NCBI GenBank assembly: GCA_900759665.1 | Contig: CAAEWE010000082.1 | Span: forward strand, 1 to 42,203 | Direction: 5' to 3' | Origin: Lachnospiraceae bacterium | GTDB lineage: Bacteria; Bacillota; Clostridia; Lachnospirales; Lachnospiraceae | Length of the DNA stretch: 42,203 nt | In this document: positions 15,486 to 23,212 of the stretch, piece by piece | Position numbering within the stretch: the first letter of the stretch is position 1 | Layout of the letters: each line of letters starts with the position of its first letter | Notes under the pieces: model-generated | Databases searched by the model: none | What the model was told of the DNA's origin: nothing | The model's input: only the letters and a program-made list of their open reading frames with translations | Translations under genes and position numbers: made by a program

Positions 15486-16971
15486 AGAGGCAAAAAATGA
15501 GATAAAAAATACAGTACAGGCATATCTGGGAAAGGATGACAAGGGAGATTATAAAATTCCTCCGGTGCGGCAGAGACCGGTTCTTTTAATGGGACCTCCG
15601 GGGATTGGAAAGACCCAGATCATGGAACAGATCGCACGGGAGTGCAAAGTTGCATTAGTAGCGTATAACATCACTCATCATACCAGGCAGAGTGCGGTGG
15701 GACTTCCTTTTATCCGGGAGGCTTCCTATGGGGGAAAGACATATTCTGTCACGGAATATACCATGAGTGAGATCATTGCCAGTGTATACCGACGGATGGA
15801 GGAGACCGGGCTGAAGGAGGGGATCCTGTTTGTGGACGAGATCAACTGCGTATCGGAAACGCTGGCACCTGCTATGCTGCAGTTCCTGCAGGGAAAGATG
15901 TTTGGCAACCGGAAGATCCCGGAGGGATGGGTGATCGTGGCAGCAGGCAATCCGCCGGAATATAACAAGTCCGTGCGGGAGTTTGATATGGTGACACTGG
16001 ACCGGGTGCGCCGCATGGATGTGGAGGCCGATTACGGTGTGTGGAAGGAATACGCCAGAGAACAGAGGATCCATGGGGCACTGTTAAGCTATCTGGAGCT
16101 GCGCCCAAAGAATTTTTACCGGGTGGAGGCCGATGTGGACGGGCTGCAGTTTGTGACTGCCAGAGGCTGGGAGGATTTAAGCCAGCTGCTATATGCTTAT
16201 GAGGAGCTTAATATTCCGGTCGGGGAAGAAATCGTTTATGAGTTTCTGCGTCACAGGGATGTGGCAGAGGATGTGGCAGCTTATCTGGAGCTTTACCGCA
16301 AGTATCAGGATGATTACGCAATTCCGGATATCCTGGCTGGAAATGTCCGCACGGAGGTGTATACCCGGTTATTTCAGGCGGACTTTGACGAGCGGGTCAG
16401 TGTCGTGTCTCTTCTGACAGATGGTGTCAGGGAGGTTCTGGGCAGAGTCTGCCGGCAGAAAGCAAAAACGGACCGATGGTATGACTATTTAAGGGAATAT
16501 CAGCATACGCTTAAGGAGAAGGGCAATGGGACGGCATCGCCGGCTCAGATGTACCGGCAGCTTCTGGGGCAGATGGAGACTCAGATCCGACAGGCAGAAA
16601 AAGCGGAGTGGGAGGACAAAAAGTCACTGCGGGAGCGGGAAGCTTTGAAAAGGGAGATGGCAGAGTTTGTTCCTGCGGCAGCAGATCCCAGGGAAGCCTT
16701 CGGAGAGGCAAAGGCGGGATTTGAGCAATGCAGAAAATGTCTGGAGCAGATGGAGGAGAACGGCAAAGCTGTCGTGGAAGCTGCCTTTGATTTTATGGAA
16801 AATGCCTTTGGAAACGGGCAGGAAATGATATTATTCGTGACGGAGCTGACGCTGATGACAGAGGCAGTGCAGTTTTTTGCACAGAATCCGTGCGAACGGT
16901 ATCTGCAGTATAATCAGGAGCTTTTGATCGGTACCAGAAGGCGGGAATTGCTGGATGAATTAAATCAATAG
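15475..16971 (+). CDS. MoxR-type AAA+ ATPase
   Basis: Predicted ring-forming ATPase working with the VWA protein encoded just upstream. Counting from the ATG at 15475 (498 residues), Walker A is GPPGIGKT at 40-47, Walker B is LFVDEIN with the acidic pair at 121-122, and sensor 1 is in AAGNPPEYN. The arginine-finger region TLDRVRRMDVE follows. The helical C-terminal half (about 250-498) is long and not recognised. An ATG at 15463 is in frame and would add four residues, but GGAGAA sits at better spacing for 15475. The gene overlaps the VWA gene by 11 nt, indicating translational coupling. A new promoter lies downstream at 16988. Confidence 0.9.
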   Translation: MNIKEAKNEIKNTVQAYLGKDDKGDYKIPPVRQRPVLLMGPPGIGKTQIMEQIARECKVALVAYNITHHTRQSAVGLPFIREASYGGKTYSVTEYTMSEIIASVYRRMEETGLKEGILFVDEINCVSETLAPAMLQFLQGKMFGNRKIPEGWVIVAAGNPPEYNKSVREFDMVTLDRVRRMDVEADYGVWKEYAREQRIHGALLSYLELRPKNFYRVEADVDGLQFVTARGWEDLSQLLYAYEELNIPVGEEIVYEFLRHRDVAEDVAAYLELYRKYQDDYAIPDILAGNVRTEVYTRLFQADFDERVSVVSLLTDGVREVLGRVCRQKAKTDRWYDYLREYQHTLKEKGNGTASPAQMYRQLLGQMETQIRQAEKAEWEDKKSLREREALKREMAEFVPAAADPREAFGEAKAGFEQCRKCLEQMEENGKAVVEAAFDFMENAFGNGQEMILFVTELTLMTEAVQFFAQNPCERYLQYNQELLIGTRRRELLDELNQ

Positions 16972-16987
16972 AGATGAATTCCGTGAC

Positions 16988-17016
16988 TGGACGAAACAGG
17001 AAAGTTATGTTATAAT
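16988..17016 (+). promoter_or_regulatory. Promoter of the polysaccharide deacetylase gene
   Basis: -35 TGGACG (16988-16993), 17-nt spacer and -10 TATAAT (17011-17016) preceded by TGT, an extended -10. The start codon is 44 nt further on. Confidence 0.65.
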
Positions 17017-17059
17017 TTTGCAATATGGGTCTTGTTTCCATAGGAGAGAGGGGGACGAA

Positions 17060-18001
17060 ATGACACGACAGGAGGAACGCATCCGGGCAAGGCGGCGTCA
17101 GAGGCGCAGGCAGGCAAGGCTTGTCCGCCGTGTCATACTTGCAATATGTCTGCTGATCATCCTGATCCTATGCATATACGGACATCATAATCACAAGCGG
17201 GCACTGACGCTGGAAGGACAGATCAACAAGCTGGAACAGCAGTTAAAGCAGAATAGGTCTGACCGTAAGGATCTTCAACAGCAGATAGAGGATCTTCAGA
17301 AGCAGCTGGAGGATACCAGGAAACAACTCCAAAAAAAGGAAGCGGCCGTTTATGATGATCCAGATAAGCCCAATGTCTATCTGACCTTTGATGATGGTCC
17401 GAGTGTCAATACAGATACGATTCTGGATACACTTGCGGCGGAGAATATCCGTGCTACTTTTTTCTGCATTGCCCAGAAAGGGGAGGCCAACGAGAAGAGA
17501 TATCAGAGGATTGTCAGTGAGGGACACACTTTGGGAATGCATTCATATACCCATAGTTACAGTACGGTGTATGCGGATCTGGCTTCTTTTCAGAAGGATG
17601 TCACAGGGATCAGTGATTATCTGTATCAGATAACAGGAGTGAGACCGGAATATTACCGTTTCCCAGGAGGAAGCAGTAACACGGTCAGCAAGGTATCTAT
17701 GAAGGAATGTATCCGGTATCTGAATCAGAGTGGATTGACATATTTTGACTGGAATGCACAAAACGATGATGCAACAGGAAAGGACTATACGGCTTCCCAA
17801 CTGGTGGATCATGCGATGAGAAGTGTCAGGGCAGCAGGCAGTAATGTTGTTTTGCTGATGCATGATGAGCAGACAAAGACAGCCACGGCACAGTCTTTAC
17901 CAAAGCTGATCAAACAGCTTAGAGATGCCGGTTATGATATATTGCCGATTACAGATAAGACGCCTCTGGTGCAGCATGTATCCAGGGATTCTGTGAGCTG
18001 A
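17060..18001 (+). CDS. Membrane-anchored polysaccharide (peptidoglycan) deacetylase, NodB/CE4 family
   Basis: Predicted to remove acetyl groups from cell-wall N-acetylglucosamine or a similar glycan outside the membrane, a change that often gives lysozyme resistance. From the ATG at 17060 (313 residues) there is a strongly basic cytoplasmic start, one membrane helix (about 23-42), a coiled coil rich in Gln/Leu/Lys (about 48-98) and a NodB domain (about 105-300). Metal and catalytic residues: TFDDGP with Asp111/Asp112, HSYTH with His161 and His165, RFPGG, and LLMHDE near the end. The upstream ATG at 17018 adds a segment without a ribosome binding site and was rejected in favour of 17060 behind GAGAGAGGGGG. 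A bactofilin gene follows, consistent with cell-envelope work. Confidence 0.93.
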   Translation: MTRQEERIRARRRQRRRQARLVRRVILAICLLIILILCIYGHHNHKRALTLEGQINKLEQQLKQNRSDRKDLQQQIEDLQKQLEDTRKQLQKKEAAVYDDPDKPNVYLTFDDGPSVNTDTILDTLAAENIRATFFCIAQKGEANEKRYQRIVSEGHTLGMHSYTHSYSTVYADLASFQKDVTGISDYLYQITGVRPEYYRFPGGSSNTVSKVSMKECIRYLNQSGLTYFDWNAQNDDATGKDYTASQLVDHAMRSVRAAGSNVVLLMHDEQTKTATAQSLPKLIKQLRDAGYDILPITDKTPLVQHVSRDSVS

Positions 18002-18151
18002 CAACAGAAAAGCCGGAAACTGTTATGATCCAGATATGGATGGTAACAGAGGATGGGATGAAGAACAAGAAGACAATGTGGAAAGATTTTGTACAAAGAT
18101 TTGTGTCTGCGGCGTGAGCCGGCAGGTCACAGGAAAGGCATGGTTTATAAG

Positions 18152-18958
18152 ATGAGTGAATTTGAAGATGCAAATGTAGATAAGGACATACTCAGTCAGA
18201 TCTTTGGTGATGATATGGCTGATGAGACCAGGACAGAAAAGGCGGACGACAGTCTGTTTGCAGACAGTGCTGCAGATGAAGGAGTTGAGGAACTGGTTGT
18301 TCCGGAACAGGAGAGTCCGGCTGTGGAGGAAACGACACAGGAGGAAGAGCTTTCTGTAGAGGATATTCTGAAGGCAGCCAAAGAGGAAGCAGAGCCGGAG
18401 CCGGTAGAGGAGGAGTTATCCGTAGAGGATATTCTGAATGCGGCAAAGGAGGAAGCTCCTGTAGAGGAGAGCCAGCCGGAGGTGAAGGCAGCACAGGTTG
18501 ATACCGATGACGATGATGTGACAGTGATCACCCGGGGAACGACCATTAACGGCGGCATTTCTTCCGAGGGATCTCTGGAGGTGATGGGTACTATCACCGG
18601 TGATGTGGACTGTCTGGGCAGAGTTTCCGTATATGGTACGATTTCCGGTAATGTGTCTGCTGCTGATGTATTGGTGCAGACGAAACGTCTGGAGGGCAAT
18701 ATCAAGAGTGAGGGTGCCGTAGAAGTGGCCGGTGGTACGGTAGTCATTGGTGATATCGAGGGTACTTCCGCAACGGTTGCCGGTGCAGTCAAGGGAAATA
18801 TTGATGTCAACGGACCGGTGATTGTAGATTCTACAGCAATCGTACAGGGAAGCATCAAGGCAAAATCCATTCAGGTCAATACGGGTGCTGTTGTAGACGG
18901 ATACTGCTCATTGAACTATGCAGGTGTGAATCTGGATGAGTTTTTTGAAGATAAATAA
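18152..18958 (+). CDS. Bactofilin (polymer-forming cytoskeletal protein)
   Basis: Self-polymerising beta-helical scaffold at the inner face of the membrane, often placing cell-wall enzymes. From the ATG at 18152 (268 residues) residues 1-120 are acidic and presumably flexible, with two copies of the near-identical unit EELSVEDIL(K/N)AAKEEA at about 65 and 87. The bactofilin domain (about 123-235) shows the regular Gly/Val/Ile six-residue beta-helix rhythm, such as GSLEVMGTITGDVDC and GRVSVYGTISGNVS. The tail ends LDEFFEDK. ATG codons at 18089 and 18140 are in frame; 18152 was chosen because MSEFED is a natural start, though its spacing from AGGAAAGG is long. Only 20 nt separate it from pyrH. 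Confidence 0.88.
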   Translation: MSEFEDANVDKDILSQIFGDDMADETRTEKADDSLFADSAADEGVEELVVPEQESPAVEETTQEEELSVEDILKAAKEEAEPEPVEEELSVEDILNAAKEEAPVEESQPEVKAAQVDTDDDDVTVITRGTTINGGISSEGSLEVMGTITGDVDCLGRVSVYGTISGNVSAADVLVQTKRLEGNIKSEGAVEVAGGTVVIGDIEGTSATVAGAVKGNIDVNGPVIVDSTAIVQGSIKAKSIQVNTGAVVDGYCSLNYAGVNLDEFFEDK

Positions 18959-18978
18959 TATGGGGATGGACAAAGACT

Positions 18979-19683
18979 ATGGCAAAGTATAAGAGAGTGT
19001 TATTAAAATTAAGTGGTGAAGCCCTTGCCGGTCCCAATAAGACCGGATTTGATGAGGCAACCTGTCTTGAGATTGCCAGACAGGTCAAAGAGCTTGTGGA
19101 TCAGGGAATCCAGATCGGCGTTGTAACAGGTGGTGGTAATTTCTGGAGAGGACGCACCAGCAAAAACATCGACCGTACCAAGGCAGATCAGATCGGTACG
19201 CTTGCTACTGTAATGAACTGCATTTATGTTTCCGAAATATTCCGTTCTGTCGGGATTCAGACTGCCGTGCTGACACCGTTTGCCTGCAGTTCCTTTACCG
19301 AGCTTTTCTCAAAGGATCTGGCAGTGAAGTATATGGAGCAGGGAGTTGTGACATTCTTTGCCGGTGGTACCGGTCATCCGTACTTCTCAACAGATACCGC
19401 TCTTGTATTGAGAGCAGTGGAGATGGAAGCGGATATTATTCTGTCCGGTAAGTCGATTGACGGTGTGTACGATTCCGATCCGGCAGTCAATCCGGATGCC
19501 AAAAAGTATGATGAGATCGATATCAATGAGGTCATCAATCAGAGACTTGGTGTCATTGATCTGGCGGCAGCTGTTCTGTGCATGGAAAATCATATGCCGA
19601 TGATGATCTTTGGCTTAAATGAGGCAGACAGTATCGTTAATACAGTACAGGGAACCACTCATGGCACCCTTGTAAAAGCATAA
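18979..19683 (+). CDS. pyrH: UMP kinase
   Basis: Phosphorylates UMP to UDP in pyrimidine nucleotide synthesis; bacterial hexameric enzyme of the amino-acid-kinase fold. The 234-residue length is normal. KRVLLKLSGEAL is the N-terminal nucleotide-binding strand, VVTGGGNFWRGR the UMP/phosphate loop, and FFAGGTGHPYFSTDTA the conserved glycine loop. It begins the housekeeping run and is 17 nt before frr. In many Firmicutes rpsB and tsf precede pyrH; here the bactofilin gene occupies that position. Confidence 0.98.
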   Translation: MAKYKRVLLKLSGEALAGPNKTGFDEATCLEIARQVKELVDQGIQIGVVTGGGNFWRGRTSKNIDRTKADQIGTLATVMNCIYVSEIFRSVGIQTAVLTPFACSSFTELFSKDLAVKYMEQGVVTFFAGGTGHPYFSTDTALVLRAVEMEADIILSGKSIDGVYDSDPAVNPDAKKYDEIDINEVINQRLGVIDLAAAVLCMENHMPMMIFGLNEADSIVNTVQGTTHGTLVKA

Positions 19684-19700
19684 TTAAATGGAGGATTACA

Positions 19701-20255
19701 ATGAGCGTGGAATTAAAACAGTACGAGGACAAAATGAACAAGACACTGGACAGTCTGTCCGGTGAGTATACAACGATACGTGCAGGACGTGCCAATCCGC
19801 ATGTGCTGGACAAGATCACCGTGGATTATTATGGTACACAGTCTAATCTGCAGAGTGTCGCCAATATTTCTGTATCAGAGGCACGTACTCTGGTGATCCA
19901 GCCATGGGAGGCGAGTCTGATCAAGGAGATTGAGAAAGCGATTATGACATCAGATCTCGGACTGACACCAAACAATGATGGTAAGGCAATCCGCCTGACC
20001 TTTCCGGAGCTTACTGAGGAGCGTCGTAAGGAGTTGGTAAAGGATGTCCGCAAGAAGGGTGAAAATGCAAAAGTAGCCATCCGGAATATCCGCCGTGATG
20101 CCAACGATGCGATCAAGAAGGAGCAGAAGGCCAATGAGATCTCCGAGGATGAGGAGAAGACATTGCAGGATGATATTCAGAAGCTCACAGATACCTATAT
20201 CAAAAAGGTAGATGGCATGGTTGAGGATAAGTCAAAGGAAATTATGACAGTATAA
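19701..20255 (+). CDS. frr: Ribosome recycling factor
   Basis: Works with EF-G to split the post-termination ribosome. It has 184 residues, the standard size, with the long helical domain I and a central beta domain. Family signatures include TIRAGRANPHVLDKITVDYYG, shown here in part as RAGRANPHVLD, then IQPWEASLIKEIEKAI, RLTFPELTEERRKELVK and RNIRRDAND. The ribosome binding site is ATGGAGGA. It is followed by a terminator-like hairpin and a candidate promoter before uppS. Confidence 0.98.
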   Translation: MSVELKQYEDKMNKTLDSLSGEYTTIRAGRANPHVLDKITVDYYGTQSNLQSVANISVSEARTLVIQPWEASLIKEIEKAIMTSDLGLTPNNDGKAIRLTFPELTEERRKELVKDVRKKGENAKVAIRNIRRDANDAIKKEQKANEISEDEEKTLQDDIQKLTDTYIKKVDGMVEDKSKEIMTV

Positions 20256-20265
20256 GAACTTTCAG

Positions 20266-20298
20266 CAGGGATAGGCGGTTGTCTGTCCCTGTATTTTC
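20266..20298 (+). terminator. Weak terminator or attenuator between frr and uppS
   Basis: An 11-bp stem, CAGGGATAGGC (20266-20276) with GTCTGTCCCTG (20281-20291), two G-U pairs and a GGTT loop, followed by TATTTTCT rather than a clean T run. It may reduce read-through into uppS. Confidence 0.55.
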
Positions 20299-20302
20299 TA
20301 AA

Positions 20303-20330
20303 TTTACAAATTTACGCAGGGTTGTATTAT
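20303..20330 (+). promoter_or_regulatory. Candidate promoter for uppS and downstream genes
   Basis: -35 TTTACA (20303-20308), 16-nt spacer and -10 TATTAT (20325-20330), 34 nt before the uppS start. Each hexamer matches five of six consensus bases. It lies directly after the hairpin at 20266. Confidence 0.5.
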
Positions 20331-20364
20331 GACGTAGATAACAAGGGAAAGGATCAAGAGTCTT

Positions 20365-21078
20365 ATGGGAGAGAACAAAAAAGCAGTGCCAAGACATGTG
20401 GCGATCATATTGGATGGAAACGGCAGATGGGCCAAAAAGCGTATGCTTCCAAGAAATGCAGGTCATGCTGCCGGCAGCAAAAACGTGGAAAAGATCTGTG
20501 AGGCAGCATGGAATATGGGAATTGAGTATGTGACCATGTATGCATTTTCCACAGAAAACTGGTCCAGACCACAGGAGGAAGTAGATGCCCTGATGAAGCT
20601 TCTTCACAGTTATCTGAAGGATTGTATTAAGACAAGCAAAAAGAACAATATGCAGGTGCGTGTGATCGGTGATATCAGCCGCCTGGAGCCGGATCTGCAG
20701 GCAAAGATCAAAGAGCTGGAAGAGGTTTCCGCAAGCAATACCGGACTTCATTTTCAGGTAGCGCTTAATTATGGTGGCAGGGATGAACTGCGCAGAGCAG
20801 TACATAATATGGTACAGGATGCCGAGAATGGTTCGCTTCATGCCGAGGATGTTACAGAGGAAAGAATTGCTTCCTATCTGGACACCGATGGCATCCCGGA
20901 TCCGGATCTTATGATCCGTACCAGTGGGGAGCAGAGATTATCCAATTATCTGCTATGGCAGCTTGCATATGCGGAGTTTTATTTTACGGACACTCTGTGG
21001 CCGGATTTCAACAAAAAAGAGCTGGAAAAGGCAGTTGAGTTTTTCCAGTCGAGAGACAGACGATTCGGAGGAATCTAG
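20365..21078 (+). CDS. uppS: Undecaprenyl diphosphate synthase (cis-prenyltransferase)
   Basis: Condenses isopentenyl diphosphate units onto farnesyl diphosphate to make the C55 lipid carrier for peptidoglycan and wall polymers. It has 237 residues. IILDGNGRWAKKR holds the catalytic Asp and the diphosphate-binding Arg; AFSTENWSRPQEE and DLMIRTSGEQRLSNYLLWQ are the remaining family motifs. dxr and ispG, encoded nearby, supply its substrate precursors. cdsA follows 27 nt downstream. Confidence 0.97.
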   Translation: MGENKKAVPRHVAIILDGNGRWAKKRMLPRNAGHAAGSKNVEKICEAAWNMGIEYVTMYAFSTENWSRPQEEVDALMKLLHSYLKDCIKTSKKNNMQVRVIGDISRLEPDLQAKIKELEEVSASNTGLHFQVALNYGGRDELRRAVHNMVQDAENGSLHAEDVTEERIASYLDTDGIPDPDLMIRTSGEQRLSNYLLWQLAYAEFYFTDTLWPDFNKKELEKAVEFFQSRDRRFGGI

Positions 21079-21105
21079 TGTGATCGGAAAGGTGAGGTAT
21101 TTGTA

Positions 21106-21894
21106 ATGTTTTGGACAAGATTGGCAAGCGGGATCGTGCTGGTAGCGATCACCATAGCACTGATGGTAAACGGCGGATGGCCGTTATTCTGGGTAGTGAC
21201 AGTGATTTCACTGATCGGATTATTTGAGCTTTACCGTGCAGCGGGACTTCAAAAGACTCCTCCCGCAGTGATCGGGTATATTTCCAGTGTGATTCTGGAT
21301 ATTCTCATATTAGACAGTTATTACGAATATTTAATATTATGGCTGATCCTTACGCTGATGGTGATGATGGCATGCTACGTGATCGCATATCCCAAGTATC
21401 ATTCCGATCAGATGACTCTGCTGTTTTTTGGACTTGTCTATGTGACTCTGATGATGTCCTTTCTCTTTAAGGTACGTTATCTGGAGGGCGGTATCCTGAC
21501 AGTATGGCTGATCTTTGTGGCTTCCTGGGGATCCGATACCTGTGCGTATTGTGCCGGAAAGCTGCTTGGAAAGCATAAGCTGCCATCCAAGCTGAGCCCG
21601 AATAAGACCATTGAGGGATGTCTGGGAGGTATTATCGGTGCAGCACTGATCGGTTTTCTGTTTGCACTGGCATTTTATCGTCAGGAGACAGAGTTCTGGT
21701 GGCAGTTTGCCCTGATCGGGGGTGTTGGTTCCGTGATCTCCCAGATTGGAGATCTGACCGCATCAGCGATCAAGCGTAATTATGATATTAAGGATTATGG
21801 AAAGCTGATACCGGGTCATGGTGGCATTCTGGACCGCTTTGACAGCATTATATTTACGGCACCTTTAGTTTATCTGCTGGCGATCCTGCTGTAG
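21106..21894 (+). CDS. cdsA: Phosphatidate cytidylyltransferase (CDP-diglyceride synthase)
   Basis: Integral membrane enzyme making CDP-diacylglycerol from phosphatidate and CTP, the branch point of phospholipid synthesis. Its 262 residues have about seven to eight hydrophobic segments. The complete CdsA signature is present near the C-terminus: SAIKRNYDIKDYG followed by KLIPGHGGILDRFDS, and the LSPNKTIEGCLGG motif precedes it. The ribosome binding site AGGTGAGG overlaps the spacer after uppS. Confidence 0.97.
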   Translation: MFWTRLASGIVLVAITIALMVNGGWPLFWVVTVISLIGLFELYRAAGLQKTPPAVIGYISSVILDILILDSYYEYLILWLILTLMVMMACYVIAYPKYHSDQMTLLFFGLVYVTLMMSFLFKVRYLEGGILTVWLIFVASWGSDTCAYCAGKLLGKHKLPSKLSPNKTIEGCLGGIIGAALIGFLFALAFYRQETEFWWQFALIGGVGSVISQIGDLTASAIKRNYDIKDYGKLIPGHGGILDRFDSIIFTAPLVYLLAILL

Positions 21895-21979
21895 ATAGTA
21901 CAAACGGGATCAGAGGGATTACAAATTAAACTTATTTATATAGTGAGATAAGGGACTTATTTACAATGGGAGGATCCAA

Positions 21980-23125
21980 GTGAGACATTTAGCAATTTTG
22001 GGCTCTACAGGTTCCATTGGAACACAGACGCTGGAGGTTGTAGAGAATAACGAGGATATGAAAGTGGTGGCACTGGCTGCCGGAAGTAATATTGATCTGG
22101 TGGAGCAGCAGATCCGCAAGTTCCATCCGGAGGTGGTATGTATCTACCGGGAGGAGAAGGCGAGAGAGCTGGCACGCAGAGTGGCAGATGAAAATGTATC
22201 GGTGCTTTATGGCATGGATGGACTGATCGCCTGTGCAACCGTGTCATCGGCAGATGTAGTGGTAGCTGCTGTGGTAGGGATGATCGGAATCCGTCCGGTG
22301 ATCGAAGCGATCAAAAACGGCAAGGACATTGCCTTTGCCAATAAGGAGACGCTGGTTACGGCTGGTCATATTATCATGCCGATGATCAAACAGCATCAGG
22401 TGCTTCTGACACCGGTAGACAGTGAGCATGCAGCAATCTTTCAGTGCCTGAACGGAGAGCATCATAGCGAGATCAGTAAGATCCTGCTGACCGCATCCGG
22501 CGGACCGTTCCGTGGAAAGAAGCGGGAGGAGCTTGCAAACGTAACTGTGGAGGATGCACTAAATCATCCCAACTGGTCTATGGGCCGTAAGATCACGATT
22601 GATTCCTCAACCATGGTCAACAAGGGACTGGAGGTCATGGAAGCCCGCTGGCTGTTTGATGTGGACTATGATCATATCCAGGTGGTGATCCAGCCGCAGA
22701 GTGTGATCCATTCTATGGTAGAGTTTGTGGATGGAGCCGTGATGGCACAGCTTGGAACACCGGATATGAAGCTTCCGATCCAGTATGCACTGACATATCC
22801 CCAGAGAAGAAATCTGCCGGGAGAGCGTCTTGACTTTTCAAAGCTTACGGATATTACCTTTGAAAAACCGGATCCGGAAACCTTCCGTGGTCTCGCACTG
22901 GCATATGAGGCAGGACGTCAGGGAGGCAGTATGCCGACGGTGTTTAATGCTGCCAATGAGAAAGCAGTTGCCTTGTTTTTAGATCGAAAGATCGGTTACC
23001 TGGATATTCCTGAGATCATTGAGAAATGTATGAATGATCATCATAAGATTACCAATCCGTCACTGGAGGAAATCCTTGCAGTGGAGGCAGAGGTATATGC
23101 AAAAATCGATGAGACAATTGCGTGA
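21980..23125 (+). CDS. dxr: 1-deoxy-D-xylulose 5-phosphate reductoisomerase
   Basis: First committed step of the MEP isoprenoid pathway: NADPH-dependent conversion of DXP to MEP. It has 381 residues. The NADPH-binding start ILGSTGSIGTQTLEVV, ANKETLVTAG, the metal-binding VDSEHAAIFQCL and the flexible-loop region MGRKITIDSSTMVNKG are all present. The start is a GTG with GGAGGA five bases upstream. 85 nt separate it from cdsA; no convincing promoter was found there. Confidence 0.98.
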   Translation: MRHLAILGSTGSIGTQTLEVVENNEDMKVVALAAGSNIDLVEQQIRKFHPEVVCIYREEKARELARRVADENVSVLYGMDGLIACATVSSADVVVAAVVGMIGIRPVIEAIKNGKDIAFANKETLVTAGHIIMPMIKQHQVLLTPVDSEHAAIFQCLNGEHHSEISKILLTASGGPFRGKKREELANVTVEDALNHPNWSMGRKITIDSSTMVNKGLEVMEARWLFDVDYDHIQVVIQPQSVIHSMVEFVDGAVMAQLGTPDMKLPIQYALTYPQRRNLPGERLDFSKLTDITFEKPDPETFRGLALAYEAGRQGGSMPTVFNAANEKAVALFLDRKIGYLDIPEIIEKCMNDHHKITNPSLEEILAVEAEVYAKIDETIA

Positions 23126-23212
23126 ATGCAGTGTAATGAGTGAAAAGGCTCATTTGATGAGTAGAGATCATATGCAAATAAAGAGAAGAGAGAAGAAAGG
23201 CTGGTTGTAGGA

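Noticed and set aside
20266..20364. Riboswitch upstream of uppS
   Set aside because: Only one simple hairpin; no multi-helix architecture of a known class.
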